NCBI RefSeq assembly: GCF_009901565.1 | Contig: NZ_WXEW01000011.1 | Location: 186,001-250,000, forward strand | Length of the DNA stretch: 64,000 nucleotides | DNA from: Herbidospora solisilvae | GTDB taxonomy: Bacteria > Actinomycetota > Actinomycetes > Streptosporangiales > Streptosporangiaceae | Direction of reading: 5' to 3' | Shown here: piece after piece, positions 1 through 9,699 of the stretch | Layout: every line of letters begins with the position of its first letter | How positions within the stretch are numbered: position 1 is the stretch's first letter | The notes under the pieces: model-generated | What the model was told of the DNA's origin: nothing | The model's input: only the letters and a program-made list of their open reading frames with translations | Database searches by the model: none | Program-made: the position numbers and the translations under genes

Positions 1-911
1 TCGCGCATCGGGTGGGGGAGCCGTTCGGGTCACTGATCCTGGCGGTGGCGGTCACCGTCATCGAGGTCGGGCTGATCGTCACGCTGATGCTCTCGGGTGG
101 CCCCGGGGTGGCCACGCTGGCCCGCGACACCGTCTTCGCCGCGGTGATGATCACCTGCAACGGCATCGTGGGGTTGTCGCTGCTGGTCTCGGCGCTGAAG
201 AGGGGGACCGCGCCCTTCAAGCCCGAAGGGACCGGCGCGGCGCTGGCCACCGTCATCACGCTGGCGACGTTGTCGCTGGTGCTGCCGACGTTCACGACCA
301 GCAACCCCGGGCCGGAGTTCTCGGGCCCGCAGCTCGTCTTCGCCGCCGTGGTCTCTTTCGGACTGTACGTCTTGTTCGTCTTCGTCCAGAGCGTGCGGCA
401 CCGGGAGTACTTCGTGCCCGAAGGAGACGACGAACGCCACACCTGGACCCCGTCCGCGAAGACGACCCTGATCAGCCTCGGGCTGCTGGTCCTGGCGCTG
501 GTCGCGGTGGTCGGGCTGGCGAAGGTCGAGTCGAAGAGCATTGAGGACGCCGTCGCCTTCGCGGGGCTGCCGCCCTCGGTGGTCGGCGTGGTGATCGCGC
601 TGCTGGTGCTGCTGCCGGAGACCCTCGCCGCCGCCCGCAACGCGCGGCGCGATCGCACGCAGATCAGCTTCAACCTCGCGCTCGGGTCGGCCATGGCCAG
701 CATCGGGCTGACCATCCCGACCATCGCGGTCGCCTCGATCTGGCTGACCGGGCCCCTCACGCTCGGGCTGGGCGCGGTGCACATCGTGCTGCTGATGCTC
801 ACGGCCGTCGTCGGCACGCTCACCGTCCTGCTGGGGCGGGCGACGTTGCTGCAGGCGGGGGTGCACCTCGCGCTCTGCGGCAGCTACCTCTTCCTGGCGG
901 CGGTGCCCTGA
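1..911 (+). CDS. chaA: Ca2+/H+ antiporter, ChaA/CaCA family (5' truncated by window edge)
   Basis: This is the C-terminal ~300 residues of an inner-membrane cation/proton exchanger that extrudes Ca2+ (or Na+/K+) in exchange for H+. The reading frame is already open at base 3, with residues AHRVGEPFGS, a stretch typical of the first conserved half of ChaA, so the real start lies outside the window. Multiple hydrophobic helices are visible. A second acidic motif, LLPETLAAARNARRDRTQ, with the conserved Glu of the second CaCA repeat, lies near residue 200 of the visible part, and the paired helices AMASIGLTIPTIAVASIWL follow. ChaA proteins are usually about 360 aa, so roughly 60 residues are missing. 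It converges on the next gene with about 20 bases between them. Confidence 0.85.
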   Translation, partial: AHRVGEPFGSLILAVAVTVIEVGLIVTLMLSGGPGVATLARDTVFAAVMITCNGIVGLSLLVSALKRGTAPFKPEGTGAALATVITLATLSLVLPTFTTSNPGPEFSGPQLVFAAVVSFGLYVLFVFVQSVRHREYFVPEGDDERHTWTPSAKTTLISLGLLVLALVAVVGLAKVESKSIEDAVAFAGLPPSVVGVVIALLVLLPETLAAARNARRDRTQISFNLALGSAMASIGLTIPTIAVASIWLTGPLTLGLGAVHIVLLMLTAVVGTLTVLLGRATLLQAGVHLALCGSYLFLAAVP

Positions 912-932
912 GCGGGCGGGAACGCCCCTGTT

Positions 933-2261
933 TCAGCCGAGCCCCGCATACCGCCGGGGCCGCAGAGCCTGGGTGCGCAGGGCCGACAGCGCCGCCGCCT
1001 GGCCCACCGGGGTGAGCTGCCAGGTCGACCGCCAGTCACACGACACGCGCAGGTCGAGCGCGTCGAGGCGGCGCTGGAACTCGCCCATCGGGCCGCCCAG
1101 GTCGCGGGCGCTCACCTGGGCGCCAGCCGCCGAGCGCCAGCCCTCGCCGTTGACCACCTCGGCGACGCTCTCGCACAGGTCGGGATAGCTGTACGCCGCC
1201 CCGTCGGCCAGCAGCATCAGCGCCGACTCGCGGATGGACACCTCGAAGTCGTGTTCGCCCTTGGCCGGGGCCAGCAGGGTGGCCGTGACGGCCGTCCAGA
1301 GAAGGTCGGGGTTGTCGGCCAGTTTCCGGCCGCGCGAGGTCAGCACGAGTTTGCGGCCGGTCCGCCGGACCGCCTTCAGCTCGCCCATCATGATCTCGCG
1401 GAGCATCGTCAGGGTCGGCACGTCGGCCTCGCCCCGGACGGTTCCCGAGGTCAGCGTGTCCCAGCCGAACAGCTCGACCGACTCGACCACCAGGGCGCGG
1501 GCGATGTTGAACTTCTGGGTCAGCGGCACGCCGCCGGTCTCGGCCCAGTCGAGCAGCCACCACAACGAGGCCAGATGGGGCTCCTCGGGCGCCGGGACGG
1601 GCGCGTGCAGCCGCACCTCGAACGGCTGGGCGAGCTCGCGGCGGGCCCGGCCCCGGCCGAGCACCCACCGGTTGAGGCGTTCGCCGTGGACGCGGTGGAG
1701 CCAGCAGTCGCCGCCGAGTTCCGGGCGCGGGCTGTTCAGCCAGCGCCGGGTGAGGTCGAGGCGGCCCTTCAGGAACGTCTTGCCGCCGGGCTGCGGCAAC
1801 TCGCCCGACACCAGGGCCAGTTCGAGGGCCGCCGCACAGGCCACGTGGGCGCCCAGTTCCTCCGGACCCATGATGGAGCTCCAACTGAGCTCCGGGACGT
1901 CGGGAGGGAGCACCCCGGTCGCCTCCACGGCCTCCTGGTAGGCGGCGGTGCCGGCCTCCTCGCCGTCGCGGGCGTAGACGCGCAGGATGCGGGTCGTGGT
2001 GGGGGAGTCGCAGAGGGCGGCATATCGCTCCATGCCGCCCAGCTCGAACAGGCGCCCGAGGGCGCGGGCGATCCCGTGGCGGTCGCCCGTCACCTTGATC
2101 GGGAGGGCGTACCAGAGGAACTCGCAGACGTCGAGCTGGCTGATCGTCTCAAGGGCCTCACCGCCGGTGAGCCACTCCACGGCGACACGAGCCGAGTCGG
2201 CGACATCCGGCTCGGCTCGCTCCAGCTCGGCGAGGAGGGCCGCCACGTCAGGTGCGGGCAT
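933..2261 (-). CDS. Conserved hypothetical protein, actinobacterial (pRiA4b ORF-3-associated type)
   Basis: A soluble protein of about 442 aa with no signal peptide or membrane segment. I chose the ATG at 2261 (MPAPDVAALLAELERAEP) because the 45 codons upstream of it in the open frame read as low-quality basic sequence. The C-terminal half contains LTSRGRKLADNPDLLW, a stretch I associate with actinobacterial proteins annotated near or fused to plasmid pRiA4b ORF-3-like domains. The extreme C-terminus (WQLTPVGQAAALSAL) resembles a winged-helix tail. Function is unknown; a DNA-binding or regulatory role is only a guess. It lies downstream of pmt on the same strand, about 100 bases after the pmt stop, so it could be read through from pmt. 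Confidence 0.6.
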   Translation of the reverse strand: MPAPDVAALLAELERAEPDVADSARVAVEWLTGGEALETISQLDVCEFLWYALPIKVTGDRHGIARALGRLFELGGMERYAALCDSPTTTRILRVYARDGEEAGTAAYQEAVEATGVLPPDVPELSWSSIMGPEELGAHVACAAALELALVSGELPQPGGKTFLKGRLDLTRRWLNSPRPELGGDCWLHRVHGERLNRWVLGRGRARRELAQPFEVRLHAPVPAPEEPHLASLWWLLDWAETGGVPLTQKFNIARALVVESVELFGWDTLTSGTVRGEADVPTLTMLREIMMGELKAVRRTGRKLVLTSRGRKLADNPDLLWTAVTATLLAPAKGEHDFEVSIRESALMLLADGAAYSYPDLCESVAEVVNGEGWRSAAGAQVSARDLGGPMGEFQRRLDALDLRVSCDWRSTWQLTPVGQAAALSALRTQALRPRRYAGLG

Positions 2262-2361
2262 GACCCGCAGTCTGCCGTATGGCACCCACCGTTGACGACG
2301 ACCGAGAGACACTCGGGACCACCCCCCTAGTGACTCACGATACGGACCGCCCCGCCAGAGG

Positions 2362-3966
2362 TCAGATCCAGCCCTTCTTGAACAACATCCGGTCATACCA
2401 GTCCTGGTACGGCAGGAGCTCGGCCGACAGGACCGGATAGAGCCACCAGAAGTTCAGCAGCGACAGCAGGGCGAACACGCCGACCGCGATCGCGCCGGCG
2501 CGGCGGCGCTGCAACGGGGCCGTGGCCGGGCCGATGAGCAGGCCCGCCGCCAGCACGACGGCCAAGATCATGAACGGCACCATCGGGATGGCGTAGAAGA
2601 GGAACATCGTGCGGTTGTCGGCCCAGGCGAAGTAGAACCAGGGCAACCAGCCCGCCGCGTAGCCCAGCAGGACCGCGCCGGCCCGCCAGTCGCGGGTGGC
2701 GACGTACCAGGCGATCATGGCGATGAGGGCGGCGAGACCGGCGTACCAGATGATCGGGGTGCCGGTGCCGAGCACGGCCCACGAGCAGCTGTCGGCGCCG
2801 CAGCCCGAGGGCGACTCGTAGAAGAACGCGACCGGGCGGGTGAGCAGCGGCCACTGCCACGGTTGTGACTGGTAGGGGTGGGTGGTGGCCAGGCCGGTGT
2901 GGAAGGACAGGATCTGGGTCTGGTAGTCGATCCACGACCGCATCGAGCTGAACACGAAGTTCTGCCAGCCGCCCGTCGTGGCCTCGGCCCAGTTGCGGCC
3001 GTAGCCGCGTTCACCCGCGAACCAGCCGGCGAACGAGACGACGTACACGACCAGAGACACGATCGCCACCCAGGCGAAGGCGAGCGGCACGTCGAGCTTC
3101 AGGGTCGCCAGCACCGGTCGGCGCAGCCCGACCGCGCGGCGGGCGCCCAGGTCCCACAGGACGGTCATGATCCCGAACGCCGCGATGAACAGGATGCCGG
3201 TCCACTTGGTGGCCAGCGCGGCCCCCAGGCACAACCCGGCGGCCAGCCGCCACGGGCGCAGGCCCAGCTTGGGGCCCAGATCGCTGACCGGGGAGTTCTC
3301 GTACCAGTCGGCCAGCCGCTCGCGCGACTTGTCGCGGTCGACGACCAGGCAGGCGAACCCGGCCAGCAGCCAGAACATCAGGAAGATGTCGAGCAGGGCC
3401 GTGCGCGACAACACGAAGTGGAGGCCGTCGACCGCAAGCAGGAACCCGGCCAGGCAGCCCAGGACGGTCGAGCGGGTCATCCGGCGGGCCAGCCGGGCCA
3501 GCAGGAAGATCGAGATCGTGCCGACCAGCGCGGCGGCGAACCGCCAGCCGAAGGGGTTCAGCCCGAACATCCACTCGCCGAGGGCGATCATCCACTTGCC
3601 GAGCGGCGGGTGGACGACGTAGGAGCCGCAGTCGACGACGTTCTGACACACCTTGAAGATGTTGTCGTCGCCGCGCAACATCGCCTGGTTGGCCGCGTCG
3701 CCGTCGAGGAACTGGGTCTCCACGCCGAATTTCAGCGTCGACCAGGCGTCTTTGGCGTAGTAGGTCTCGTCGAAGACCACCGCCTTCGGCACCTCGAGGC
3801 GGTCGAACCGCAGGAACCCGCCGAACAGGGCGATGAGAGCGGGGCCGAGCCAGGCCCACAGCCCGTCGCCCGGCATCGGGGGCAGCAGCCGTTCGCGCAC
3901 GGAGAGCTGCTGCTCCTTCGGCTCGGGCTGTTCGGGCGCCTTGTCAGCAAAATCTGTCACGGCCAC
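2362..3966 (-). CDS. pmt: Polyprenyl-phosphate-mannose--protein mannosyltransferase (PMT family, GT39)
   Basis: An integral-membrane O-mannosyltransferase of 534 aa that moves mannose from polyprenyl-phosphate-mannose to Ser/Thr of exported proteins. The first luminal loop after helix 1 carries the acidic motif VVFDETYYAKDAW (PMT catalytic Asp-Glu), followed by VHPPLGKWMIALGEWMFG, a hallmark of bacterial PMTs. About ten hydrophobic segments follow, ending in FWWLYPVLSAELLPYQDWYDRMLFKKGWI, a typical PMT_4TMC tail. The frame opens at GTG 3966; GTG 3960 is an equally possible start. The gene is divergent from rsmI, the same arrangement as Rv1002c/Rv1003 in M. tuberculosis. The GT2 gene at 6673 is a plausible source of the lipid-linked mannose donor. 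Confidence 0.93.
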   Translation of the reverse strand: MAVTDFADKAPEQPEPKEQQLSVRERLLPPMPGDGLWAWLGPALIALFGGFLRFDRLEVPKAVVFDETYYAKDAWSTLKFGVETQFLDGDAANQAMLRGDDNIFKVCQNVVDCGSYVVHPPLGKWMIALGEWMFGLNPFGWRFAAALVGTISIFLLARLARRMTRSTVLGCLAGFLLAVDGLHFVLSRTALLDIFLMFWLLAGFACLVVDRDKSRERLADWYENSPVSDLGPKLGLRPWRLAAGLCLGAALATKWTGILFIAAFGIMTVLWDLGARRAVGLRRPVLATLKLDVPLAFAWVAIVSLVVYVVSFAGWFAGERGYGRNWAEATTGGWQNFVFSSMRSWIDYQTQILSFHTGLATTHPYQSQPWQWPLLTRPVAFFYESPSGCGADSCSWAVLGTGTPIIWYAGLAALIAMIAWYVATRDWRAGAVLLGYAAGWLPWFYFAWADNRTMFLFYAIPMVPFMILAVVLAAGLLIGPATAPLQRRRAGAIAVGVFALLSLLNFWWLYPVLSAELLPYQDWYDRMLFKKGWI

Positions 3967-4128
3967 GGCGACACACTACTGGCGACACGCCGTCACGAAC
4001 ACGACGTACACCCCGATTCCTGACCCCGCGACGCGCCGCCGCCGGACCGACGGAACCCCGGCGGCGGGCACACGGGATTCGCCGCCGCGTCGAAGACACG
4101 GCGGGAACGCGGAACGCCGCAGAACGCC

Positions 4129-4206
4129 GCACCGCGCCGACGCCTGGACCGGCGGAGCGCCACCGTCGGACACGGGCGCGAGGACCGCCGTGCCGGAGGC
4201 ACGGCC
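4129..4206. repeat. Dispersed structured intergenic repeat, copy A (short form)
   Basis: A shorter member of a repeat family also found at about 20402, 21307 and 41007. It keeps the left arm with CCGACG (4137-4142) facing CGTCGG (4164-4169), then GCGCGAGGACCGCC. The 3' hairpin is GCCGTGCC-GGA-GGCACGGC (4187-4205). Compared with copies B and C, one stem pair is changed on both sides (C-G to T-A), so pairing is conserved. The central part of copy C is missing. It sits in the pmt-rsmI divergent gap, ending 36 bases before the rsmI start. Confidence 0.7.
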
Positions 4207-4241
4207 GACGAACACCAGCGTGAAGCTTTCATACTTGGGGG

Positions 4242-5069
4242 GTGACGGACTACGGAACCCTCGTGCTGGCCGGGGCCCCCATCGGGCAGCCGGGCGACGC
4301 CTCTCCGCGGCTGCGGGCCGCCCTGGAGAGCGCCGACGTGATCGCCGCCGAGGACACCCGGCGGCTGCGCCGCCTGGCCGGCGACCTCGACGCCGAGATC
4401 ACCGGCCGGATCGTCTCCTACTACGACCAGAACGAGGCCGCCCGCGCCCGCGAACTGCTCGGGCACCTGCTCGACGGGCAGAAGGTGCTGGTCATCACCG
4501 ACGCCGGCATGCCGGGCGTGTCCGACCCCGGCTACCGGCTGACCCGGCTCGCGGTCGAGGCCGGGGTGCGGGTGACCGCCCTGGCCGGGCCGTCGGCCGT
4601 CACCACCGCCCTGGCCGTCTCGGGCCTGCCCAGCGACCGGTTCTGCTTCGAGGGTTTCCCGCCCCGCAAGGCCGGTGATCGCGGACGTCGGCTGGAGAAG
4701 CTCGCCGACGAGGAGCGCACCATGGTGTTCTTCGAGGCGCCCCACCGCCTGGAGGCCTCACTGCTGGCCATGGCCGAGGCGTTCGGCGCCGACCGGGCCG
4801 CCGCGGTGTGCCGCGAGCTGACGAAGACCTATGAAGAGGTGCGGCGCGGCACGCTCGCCGAACTGGCTGCGTGGGCGCCCGAGGCCAAGGGCGAGATCAC
4901 GATCGTGGTGGCCGGGGCGTCGCCCCGAGAGGTCTCCGTCGACGACCTGATCGGCGCGGTGGCCCGCCTGGAGGCCACGGGGGTGACCCGCAAACAGGCG
5001 ATCAGCGACGTCGCCCGCGACGCGGGCGTGTCGAAGCGCGACCTCTACAACGCGGTGCACTCCGCTTAG
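4242..5069 (+). CDS. rsmI: 16S rRNA (cytidine1402-2'-O)-methyltransferase RsmI
   Basis: A SAM-dependent TP-methylase-fold enzyme (275 aa) that 2'-O-methylates C1402 in the ribosomal P site. Family motifs are in order: GxPIGQPGDASPRLRAAL near the N-terminus, AAEDTRRLRRL (residues ~37-47), ITDAGMPGVSDPGYRL (~87-102), AGPSAVTTALAVSGLP, FCFEGFPPRK and FFEAPHRLEASL. The C-terminal TRKQAISDVARDAGVSKRDLYNAV is the usual small helical tail. The GTG at 4242 matches the family N-terminus. Its stop codon overlaps the stop of the convergent membrane glycosyltransferase gene by two bases (TTAG, 5066-5069). Confidence 0.96.
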   Translation: MTDYGTLVLAGAPIGQPGDASPRLRAALESADVIAAEDTRRLRRLAGDLDAEITGRIVSYYDQNEAARARELLGHLLDGQKVLVITDAGMPGVSDPGYRLTRLAVEAGVRVTALAGPSAVTTALAVSGLPSDRFCFEGFPPRKAGDRGRRLEKLADEERTMVFFEAPHRLEASLLAMAEAFGADRAAAVCRELTKTYEEVRRGTLAELAAWAPEAKGEITIVVAGASPREVSVDDLIGAVARLEATGVTRKQAISDVARDAGVSKRDLYNAVHSA

Positions 5070-6559
5070 GACACGACCGGTTCGGCCGCCAGCGGTTCTC
5101 CGGTGCGCCTCCTGCCGAACCGGACCTGCCGCAGCGCGATCGCCGCCGCCAGGCAGGCCAGCGGGACGGCCGGGAGCAGGTAGCGGTAGTCGAACTCGGC
5201 GGTGGCCGCCGGGGCCAGCACCAGCCCGGCCGCCCCCAGGAACGGCAGCAGCACCGGGCCGCCCAGGGTGCGCCAGCGCTGCACCACGCCCACCAGCCCG
5301 GCCAGCAGCAGCAGCCCGAGGACCGTGCCGGGCAACCGCACCACCGACTGGTAGCTCATCATGAACGTCGAGAACGGGGCGACCTTGACGGTGGCCGCCT
5401 CGCCGTTCTCGTAGCGGGTGGCGTCGCCGTTGGTCGTGCCCCGGTAGGAGCTCCACTGGGGGAGCTTGGTGGTGGTGTTGTTGCTGAACTCGTAGAGGCC
5501 GAAGGTCTTGTTGTCGGGGAAGACCGGGCGGCCCCACTGGAAGGCGCGGAAGAAGTCCTTCGCGATGGCGGCCAGGTAGTCGAGCGGCTGGGCCATGATC
5601 GCGCGTTTGGCGAACTCGCTGGCGATCTGGTTGGTCTCGGCGTCGAACTTGCGGCCCGCGCCGAAGACGTGGAGCTGGTTCTCGTTGTCCCACCAGAGAT
5701 AGGCCTGCGCCGACTTCTCGCGCTCGGCCACCGGCGTGTTGATGCACAGCAGCGCCAGGTCGAGGTCGTCGCGCGGGTCGAGGCCCATCTTGTCGCAGTC
5801 GGCGAACAGGGCGGTGCGCATGTAGAGGATCACGCCGTCGCTCTGGGTCATCGCGAAAGGGCCGTTGACCGCCTTGAACCAGCCCATGTAGCCGATGACC
5901 GGGATCACGCAGGCGACCAGCATGGCCGCGATGGGCTTCCAGCCGACCCGCTTGATCAGCATGAACGCCACCACGAGCGCCAGGATCGGCAGCCCGATGC
6001 TGCGGGTCAGCGCGGTCAGCGCGAGCAGTCCGCCGACGGCCGCGCCGACCTTCCAGGTCATCGACCGGTGCCAGAGCACCAGCACGATCACCCCGGTGAC
6101 CAGCAGGGTGAACATGGCGTCGCTCATGATCAGCTGTTCGAGCTGGATCTGGTAGGCGTCGAACAGCACCGGCACGGTGGCCAGCGTCGCGGCCCACCCG
6201 GCCATGGCGAACCTTTTGACCAGCAGCGCATAGATCAGCCCGGCCGTCGCCAGGCCCATCAGGTGTTGCGTGAGGACAACGAGGCTGAAGCTGTGAAAGG
6301 GTCGGAGCAGCAGGAGCCAGAAGGCGTAGCCATCCGGCCTGATCGGGTGGGGCCTCGGGTGGAGCGCGACCGACACGTAGTCGTAGGAGTCGTTGAACCA
6401 CATCGCCGGGCCGAAGCCGAGCATCGTGACGAGCCGCAGGAGCGCGCCGACCGCGAGCGCGGCGGCGAACCAGCGATGATTGCGCAGCGTGACGACGAGA
6501 CGCTCCTTCCAGGTGACCTGGGGGGCGCCTGTGACGGCGGGTTCCGCGACCGCGACCAT
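5066..6559 (-). CDS. Polytopic membrane glycosyltransferase, GT39/ArnT-like (GT-C fold)
   Basis: A membrane protein of 497 aa with around ten hydrophobic helices and the GT-C layout. After the first helix the luminal loop reads MWFNDSYDYVSVAL, with an acidic Asp-Ser-Tyr-Asp cluster in the catalytic-loop position, followed by RPDGYAFWLLLLRPF. A large soluble loop (residues ~240-390) separates the N-terminal helix bundle from three or four C-terminal helices. This architecture is typical of lipid-linked-sugar-dependent glycosyltransferases, but the acceptor cannot be read from sequence. It diverges from the GT2 gene at 6673, so a shared role in polyprenyl-phosphate-sugar use is plausible. A divergent promoter region of about 110 bases separates them. 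Confidence 0.8.
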   Translation of the reverse strand: MVAVAEPAVTGAPQVTWKERLVVTLRNHRWFAAALAVGALLRLVTMLGFGPAMWFNDSYDYVSVALHPRPHPIRPDGYAFWLLLLRPFHSFSLVVLTQHLMGLATAGLIYALLVKRFAMAGWAATLATVPVLFDAYQIQLEQLIMSDAMFTLLVTGVIVLVLWHRSMTWKVGAAVGGLLALTALTRSIGLPILALVVAFMLIKRVGWKPIAAMLVACVIPVIGYMGWFKAVNGPFAMTQSDGVILYMRTALFADCDKMGLDPRDDLDLALLCINTPVAEREKSAQAYLWWDNENQLHVFGAGRKFDAETNQIASEFAKRAIMAQPLDYLAAIAKDFFRAFQWGRPVFPDNKTFGLYEFSNNTTTKLPQWSSYRGTTNGDATRYENGEAATVKVAPFSTFMMSYQSVVRLPGTVLGLLLLAGLVGVVQRWRTLGGPVLLPFLGAAGLVLAPAATAEFDYRYLLPAVPLACLAAAIALRQVRFGRRRTGEPLAAEPVVS

Positions 6560-6672
6560 GGTTACAGAATGCCAGGGGTTTTCGGGACTTGACCCGCCCC
6601 CCTCGGGGCAGACGGCATCATGGTCTGATTACTGACCGGCGATCACAGGTGTAAACGGCAGGGGTAACGAAC

Positions 6673-7890
6673 GTGGAACTGACAGTGGTCATGCCGTGCC
6701 TCAACGAGGCGGAGACCGTGGAGGTGTGCGTAACCAAGGCCCTGGCCTGCATGCGCGAGAACGGGATCGACGGCGAGGTGGTGATCGCCGACAACGGCAG
6801 CACCGACGGCTCGCAGCAGCTCGCCCGCGACGCCGGCGCCCGGGTCGTGCACATCGACCAGAAGGGCTACGGCAACGCCCTGATCGGCGGCATCCGCGCC
6901 GCGCGCGGCAAGTACGTGATCATGGGCGACGCCGACGACTCCTACGACTTCACCAACCTGATGCCGTTCGTCGAGGAGCTGCGCAAGGGCGGCGAGCTCG
7001 TCATGGGCAACCGCTTCAAGGGCGGCATCGCCCCCGGCGCCATGCCCCCGCTCCACCGTTACCTGGGCAACCCGGTCCTGTCGTTCGTGGGCCGGCTGTT
7101 CTTCCCCAGCGCGATCGGCGACTTCCACTGCGGCCTGCGCGGCTTCCGCCGCGACTCCATCCTCAAGCTGGGGCTCCAGACCGGGGGCATGGAGTTCGCC
7201 TCCGAGATGGTCGTCAAGGCCACCCTGCAGGGCCTCGACGTGCGCGAGGTGCCGACCACCCTGTCGCCCGACGGCCGCTCCCGCCCACCTCACCTGCGCT
7301 CCTGGCGCGACGGCTGGCGCCACCTGCGCTTCCTGCTCCTCTACAGCCCCCGCTGGTTGTTCTTCATCCCGGGCCTGGCCCTGATGATCTTCGGCCTGGT
7401 CGTCGGCACCGCCCTGACCTTCGGCCCGGTCTACATCGGCCAGCTCGCCTTCGACGTCGACACCCTCGTCGGCGCGTCGGCGATGGTGGTGATCGGCTTC
7501 CAAGCGGTCCTGTTCGCCCTGTTCACCAAGGTGTACGCCGCCGAGGAGGGCTTCCTGCCCGAGTCGCCGCGCATCAGGAAACTGATCGACATCGTCACCC
7601 TCGAACGCGGCCTCATCATCGGCGGCCTACTGGCCGTCGCCGGTCTGGTCGGCCTGGTGGCCTCGCTCGCCCACTGGGGCGGCAGGGGCTTCGGCGAGCT
7701 GATCCCAGCCGAGTCGCTGCGTCTGGTCGTGCCGTCGGCGACCGCCTTCATCATGAGCTTCCAGACGATCTTCGCCTCGCTCTTCATCTCGATCCTGGGC
7801 ATCCGCCGCTCGCGCGAGACCCCGGTCGACATCGCCGCCTCGGCCGCCGAGGAGGCCGCCGAGGCCGTCAATAAGCAGCCGACGCTGTAG
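6673..7890 (+). CDS. GT2 glycosyltransferase with membrane anchor, polyprenyl-phosphate-sugar synthase-like
   Basis: A family 2 glycosyltransferase (405 aa) of the DPM1/dolichol-phosphate-glucose synthase type. The N-terminal GT-A domain begins VVMPCLNEAETVEVCV and has DNGSTDGS (residues ~41-48), the metal-binding GDADDSYDF (~86-94), and the acceptor motif FHCGLRGFRRDSI. The C-terminal third has four hydrophobic segments (about 235-260, 270-292, 315-335, 355-377). It probably charges polyprenyl phosphate with mannose or glucose for the membrane transferases just upstream (pmt and the GT-C protein). The GTG start at 6673 follows AGGGGTAACGAAC, a modest ribosome binding site. The C-terminal tail is Ala/Glu-rich and cytoplasmic. 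Confidence 0.88.
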   Translation: MELTVVMPCLNEAETVEVCVTKALACMRENGIDGEVVIADNGSTDGSQQLARDAGARVVHIDQKGYGNALIGGIRAARGKYVIMGDADDSYDFTNLMPFVEELRKGGELVMGNRFKGGIAPGAMPPLHRYLGNPVLSFVGRLFFPSAIGDFHCGLRGFRRDSILKLGLQTGGMEFASEMVVKATLQGLDVREVPTTLSPDGRSRPPHLRSWRDGWRHLRFLLLYSPRWLFFIPGLALMIFGLVVGTALTFGPVYIGQLAFDVDTLVGASAMVVIGFQAVLFALFTKVYAAEEGFLPESPRIRKLIDIVTLERGLIIGGLLAVAGLVGLVASLAHWGGRGFGELIPAESLRLVVPSATAFIMSFQTIFASLFISILGIRRSRETPVDIAASAAEEAAEAVNKQPTL

Positions 7891-7914
7891 TCGGATGCCT
7901 CTAGGCTTGGAGGC

Positions 7915-9699
7915 ATGTCTCAGCACATCTTGACCGCCGTCGCGTGGCCCTACGCCAACGGGCCACGCCACATCGGGCACGTCTCCGGGTTCGGCGTGCC
8001 GTCCGACGTCTTCAGCCGCTACCAGCGGATGGCGGGCAACAAGGTGCTGATGGTGTCCGGCACCGACGAGCACGGCACGCCGATCCAGGTCCAGGCCGAC
8101 AAGGAGGGCGTCACCGCCCGGGAGCTCGCCGACCGCTACAACCGGGTCATCGCCGAAGACCTGACGGCCCTCGGGCTCTCCTACGACCTGTTCACCCGCA
8201 CGACCACGCTCAACCACTACGCCGTCGCCCAGGAGATCTTCCTCGGGCTCCACAAGAACGGCTACATCTTCCCGAAGACCACGATGGGCGCGGTCTCCCC
8301 GTCCACCGGCCGCACCCTCCCCGACCGCTACATCGAGGGCACCTGCCCGATCTGCGGCTACGACGGCGCGCGCGGCGACCAGTGTGACAACTGCGGCAAC
8401 CAGCTCGACCCGATCGACCTGATCAACCCCAAGTCGAAGATCAACGGCGAGACGCCGAAGTTCATCGAGACCGAACACTTCATGCTCGACCTGCCCGCCT
8501 TCGCCGACGCGCTCGGCACCTGGCTGCAGGGCAAGCAGGGCGAGTGGCGGCCCAACGTGCTGAAGTTCTCGCTCAACCTGCTGGGCGACCTGCAGCCGCG
8601 CGCGATCAGCCGAGACCTCGACTGGGGGGTGCCGATCCCGCTCGACGGCTGGAGCGACCGCAACGACAAGCGCCTCTACGTCTGGTTCGACGCGGTCATC
8701 GGCTACCTGAGCGCCTCGGTCGAGTGGGCCCGCCGGTCGGGCGACCCCGACGCGTGGCGGGCCTGGTGGCAGAACCCCGACGCCCGCGGCTACTACTTCA
8801 TGGGCAAGGACAACATCGTCTTCCACTCCGAGATCTGGCCGGCGATGCTGCTCGGCTACAACGGAGAGGGCGCCCGGGGCGGGGCGGCCGGATCGCTGGG
8901 GCGGCTCGACCTGCCCTCCGAGGTGGTGTCGAGCGAGTTCCTGACCATGGAGGGGAAGAAGTTCTCCTCCTCGCGGTCGGTCGTGATCTACGTCCGCGAC
9001 TTCCTGGAGCGCTACTCGGCCGACGCGCTGCGCTACTACATCGCGGTGGCCGGCCCCGAGAACCAGGACACCGACTTCACCTGGCAGGAGTTCGTCAACC
9101 GCAACAACGGCGAGCTCGTCGCGGCCTGGGGCAACCTGGTCAACCGGTCGATCTCGATGGCGTCCAAGAACTTCGGGAAGATCCCCGACGCGGTCGACCT
9201 GACCGACGCCGACCGGGCGCTCCTTGAGCGGTCGAAGGCGGCCTTCCCGGCGGTCGGGGCCGAGCTCGGGCGGTCGCGGTTCAAGAACGCGGTCACCGAG
9301 GCCTTCGACGTGGTGCGCGACGCCAACCGCTACCTGGCCGAGCAGGAGCCCTGGAAGATCAAGGACGACCCGGTCCGCCAGGGCACCATCCTCCACGTGG
9401 CGCTCCAGATCGTCGACGACGCCAAGACGCTGCTCACCCCGTTCCTGCCGAACTCCTCCAACAAGATCCACGAGATGCTGGGCGGCCAGGGCGTCTGGTC
9501 CGGCATGCCGGAGATCCGCGAGGTCGACGAGCCGGGCGGGCGCTCCTACCCCGTCATCACGGGCTCCTACGAGGGCGCGGCGAAGTGGGAGCACCGGCCC
9601 GTCCAGTCGGGCACCCCGCTGGCGCCGCCGAAGCCGCTGTTCGCCAAGCTCGACCAGAAGGTGGTCGACGAGGAACTGGGCCGCCTGGAAGGCAAGTGA
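7915..9699 (+). CDS. metG: Methionyl-tRNA synthetase
   Basis: A class I aminoacyl-tRNA synthetase (594 aa) that charges tRNA-Met. The HIGH signature is present literally ([11 protein letters not shown], residues ~18-28) and the KMSKS-type loop reads KKFSSSRS (~348-355). A zinc knuckle CPIC...CDNC (Cys 144, 147, 157, 160) lies in the connective-peptide region. The anticodon-binding helical domain follows. There is no C-terminal EMAP/tRNA-binding domain, as in the shorter MetG forms. The ATG at 7915 starts the expected [17 protein letters not shown]-terminus. The stop overlaps the tatD start by one base (TGATG), implying co-translation. Confidence 0.97.
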   Translation: MSQHILTAVAWPYANGPRHIGHVSGFGVPSDVFSRYQRMAGNKVLMVSGTDEHGTPIQVQADKEGVTARELADRYNRVIAEDLTALGLSYDLFTRTTTLNHYAVAQEIFLGLHKNGYIFPKTTMGAVSPSTGRTLPDRYIEGTCPICGYDGARGDQCDNCGNQLDPIDLINPKSKINGETPKFIETEHFMLDLPAFADALGTWLQGKQGEWRPNVLKFSLNLLGDLQPRAISRDLDWGVPIPLDGWSDRNDKRLYVWFDAVIGYLSASVEWARRSGDPDAWRAWWQNPDARGYYFMGKDNIVFHSEIWPAMLLGYNGEGARGGAAGSLGRLDLPSEVVSSEFLTMEGKKFSSSRSVVIYVRDFLERYSADALRYYIAVAGPENQDTDFTWQEFVNRNNGELVAAWGNLVNRSISMASKNFGKIPDAVDLTDADRALLERSKAAFPAVGAELGRSRFKNAVTEAFDVVRDANRYLAEQEPWKIKDDPVRQGTILHVALQIVDDAKTLLTPFLPNSSNKIHEMLGGQGVWSGMPEIREVDEPGGRSYPVITGSYEGAAKWEHRPVQSGTPLAPPKPLFAKLDQKVVDEELGRLEGK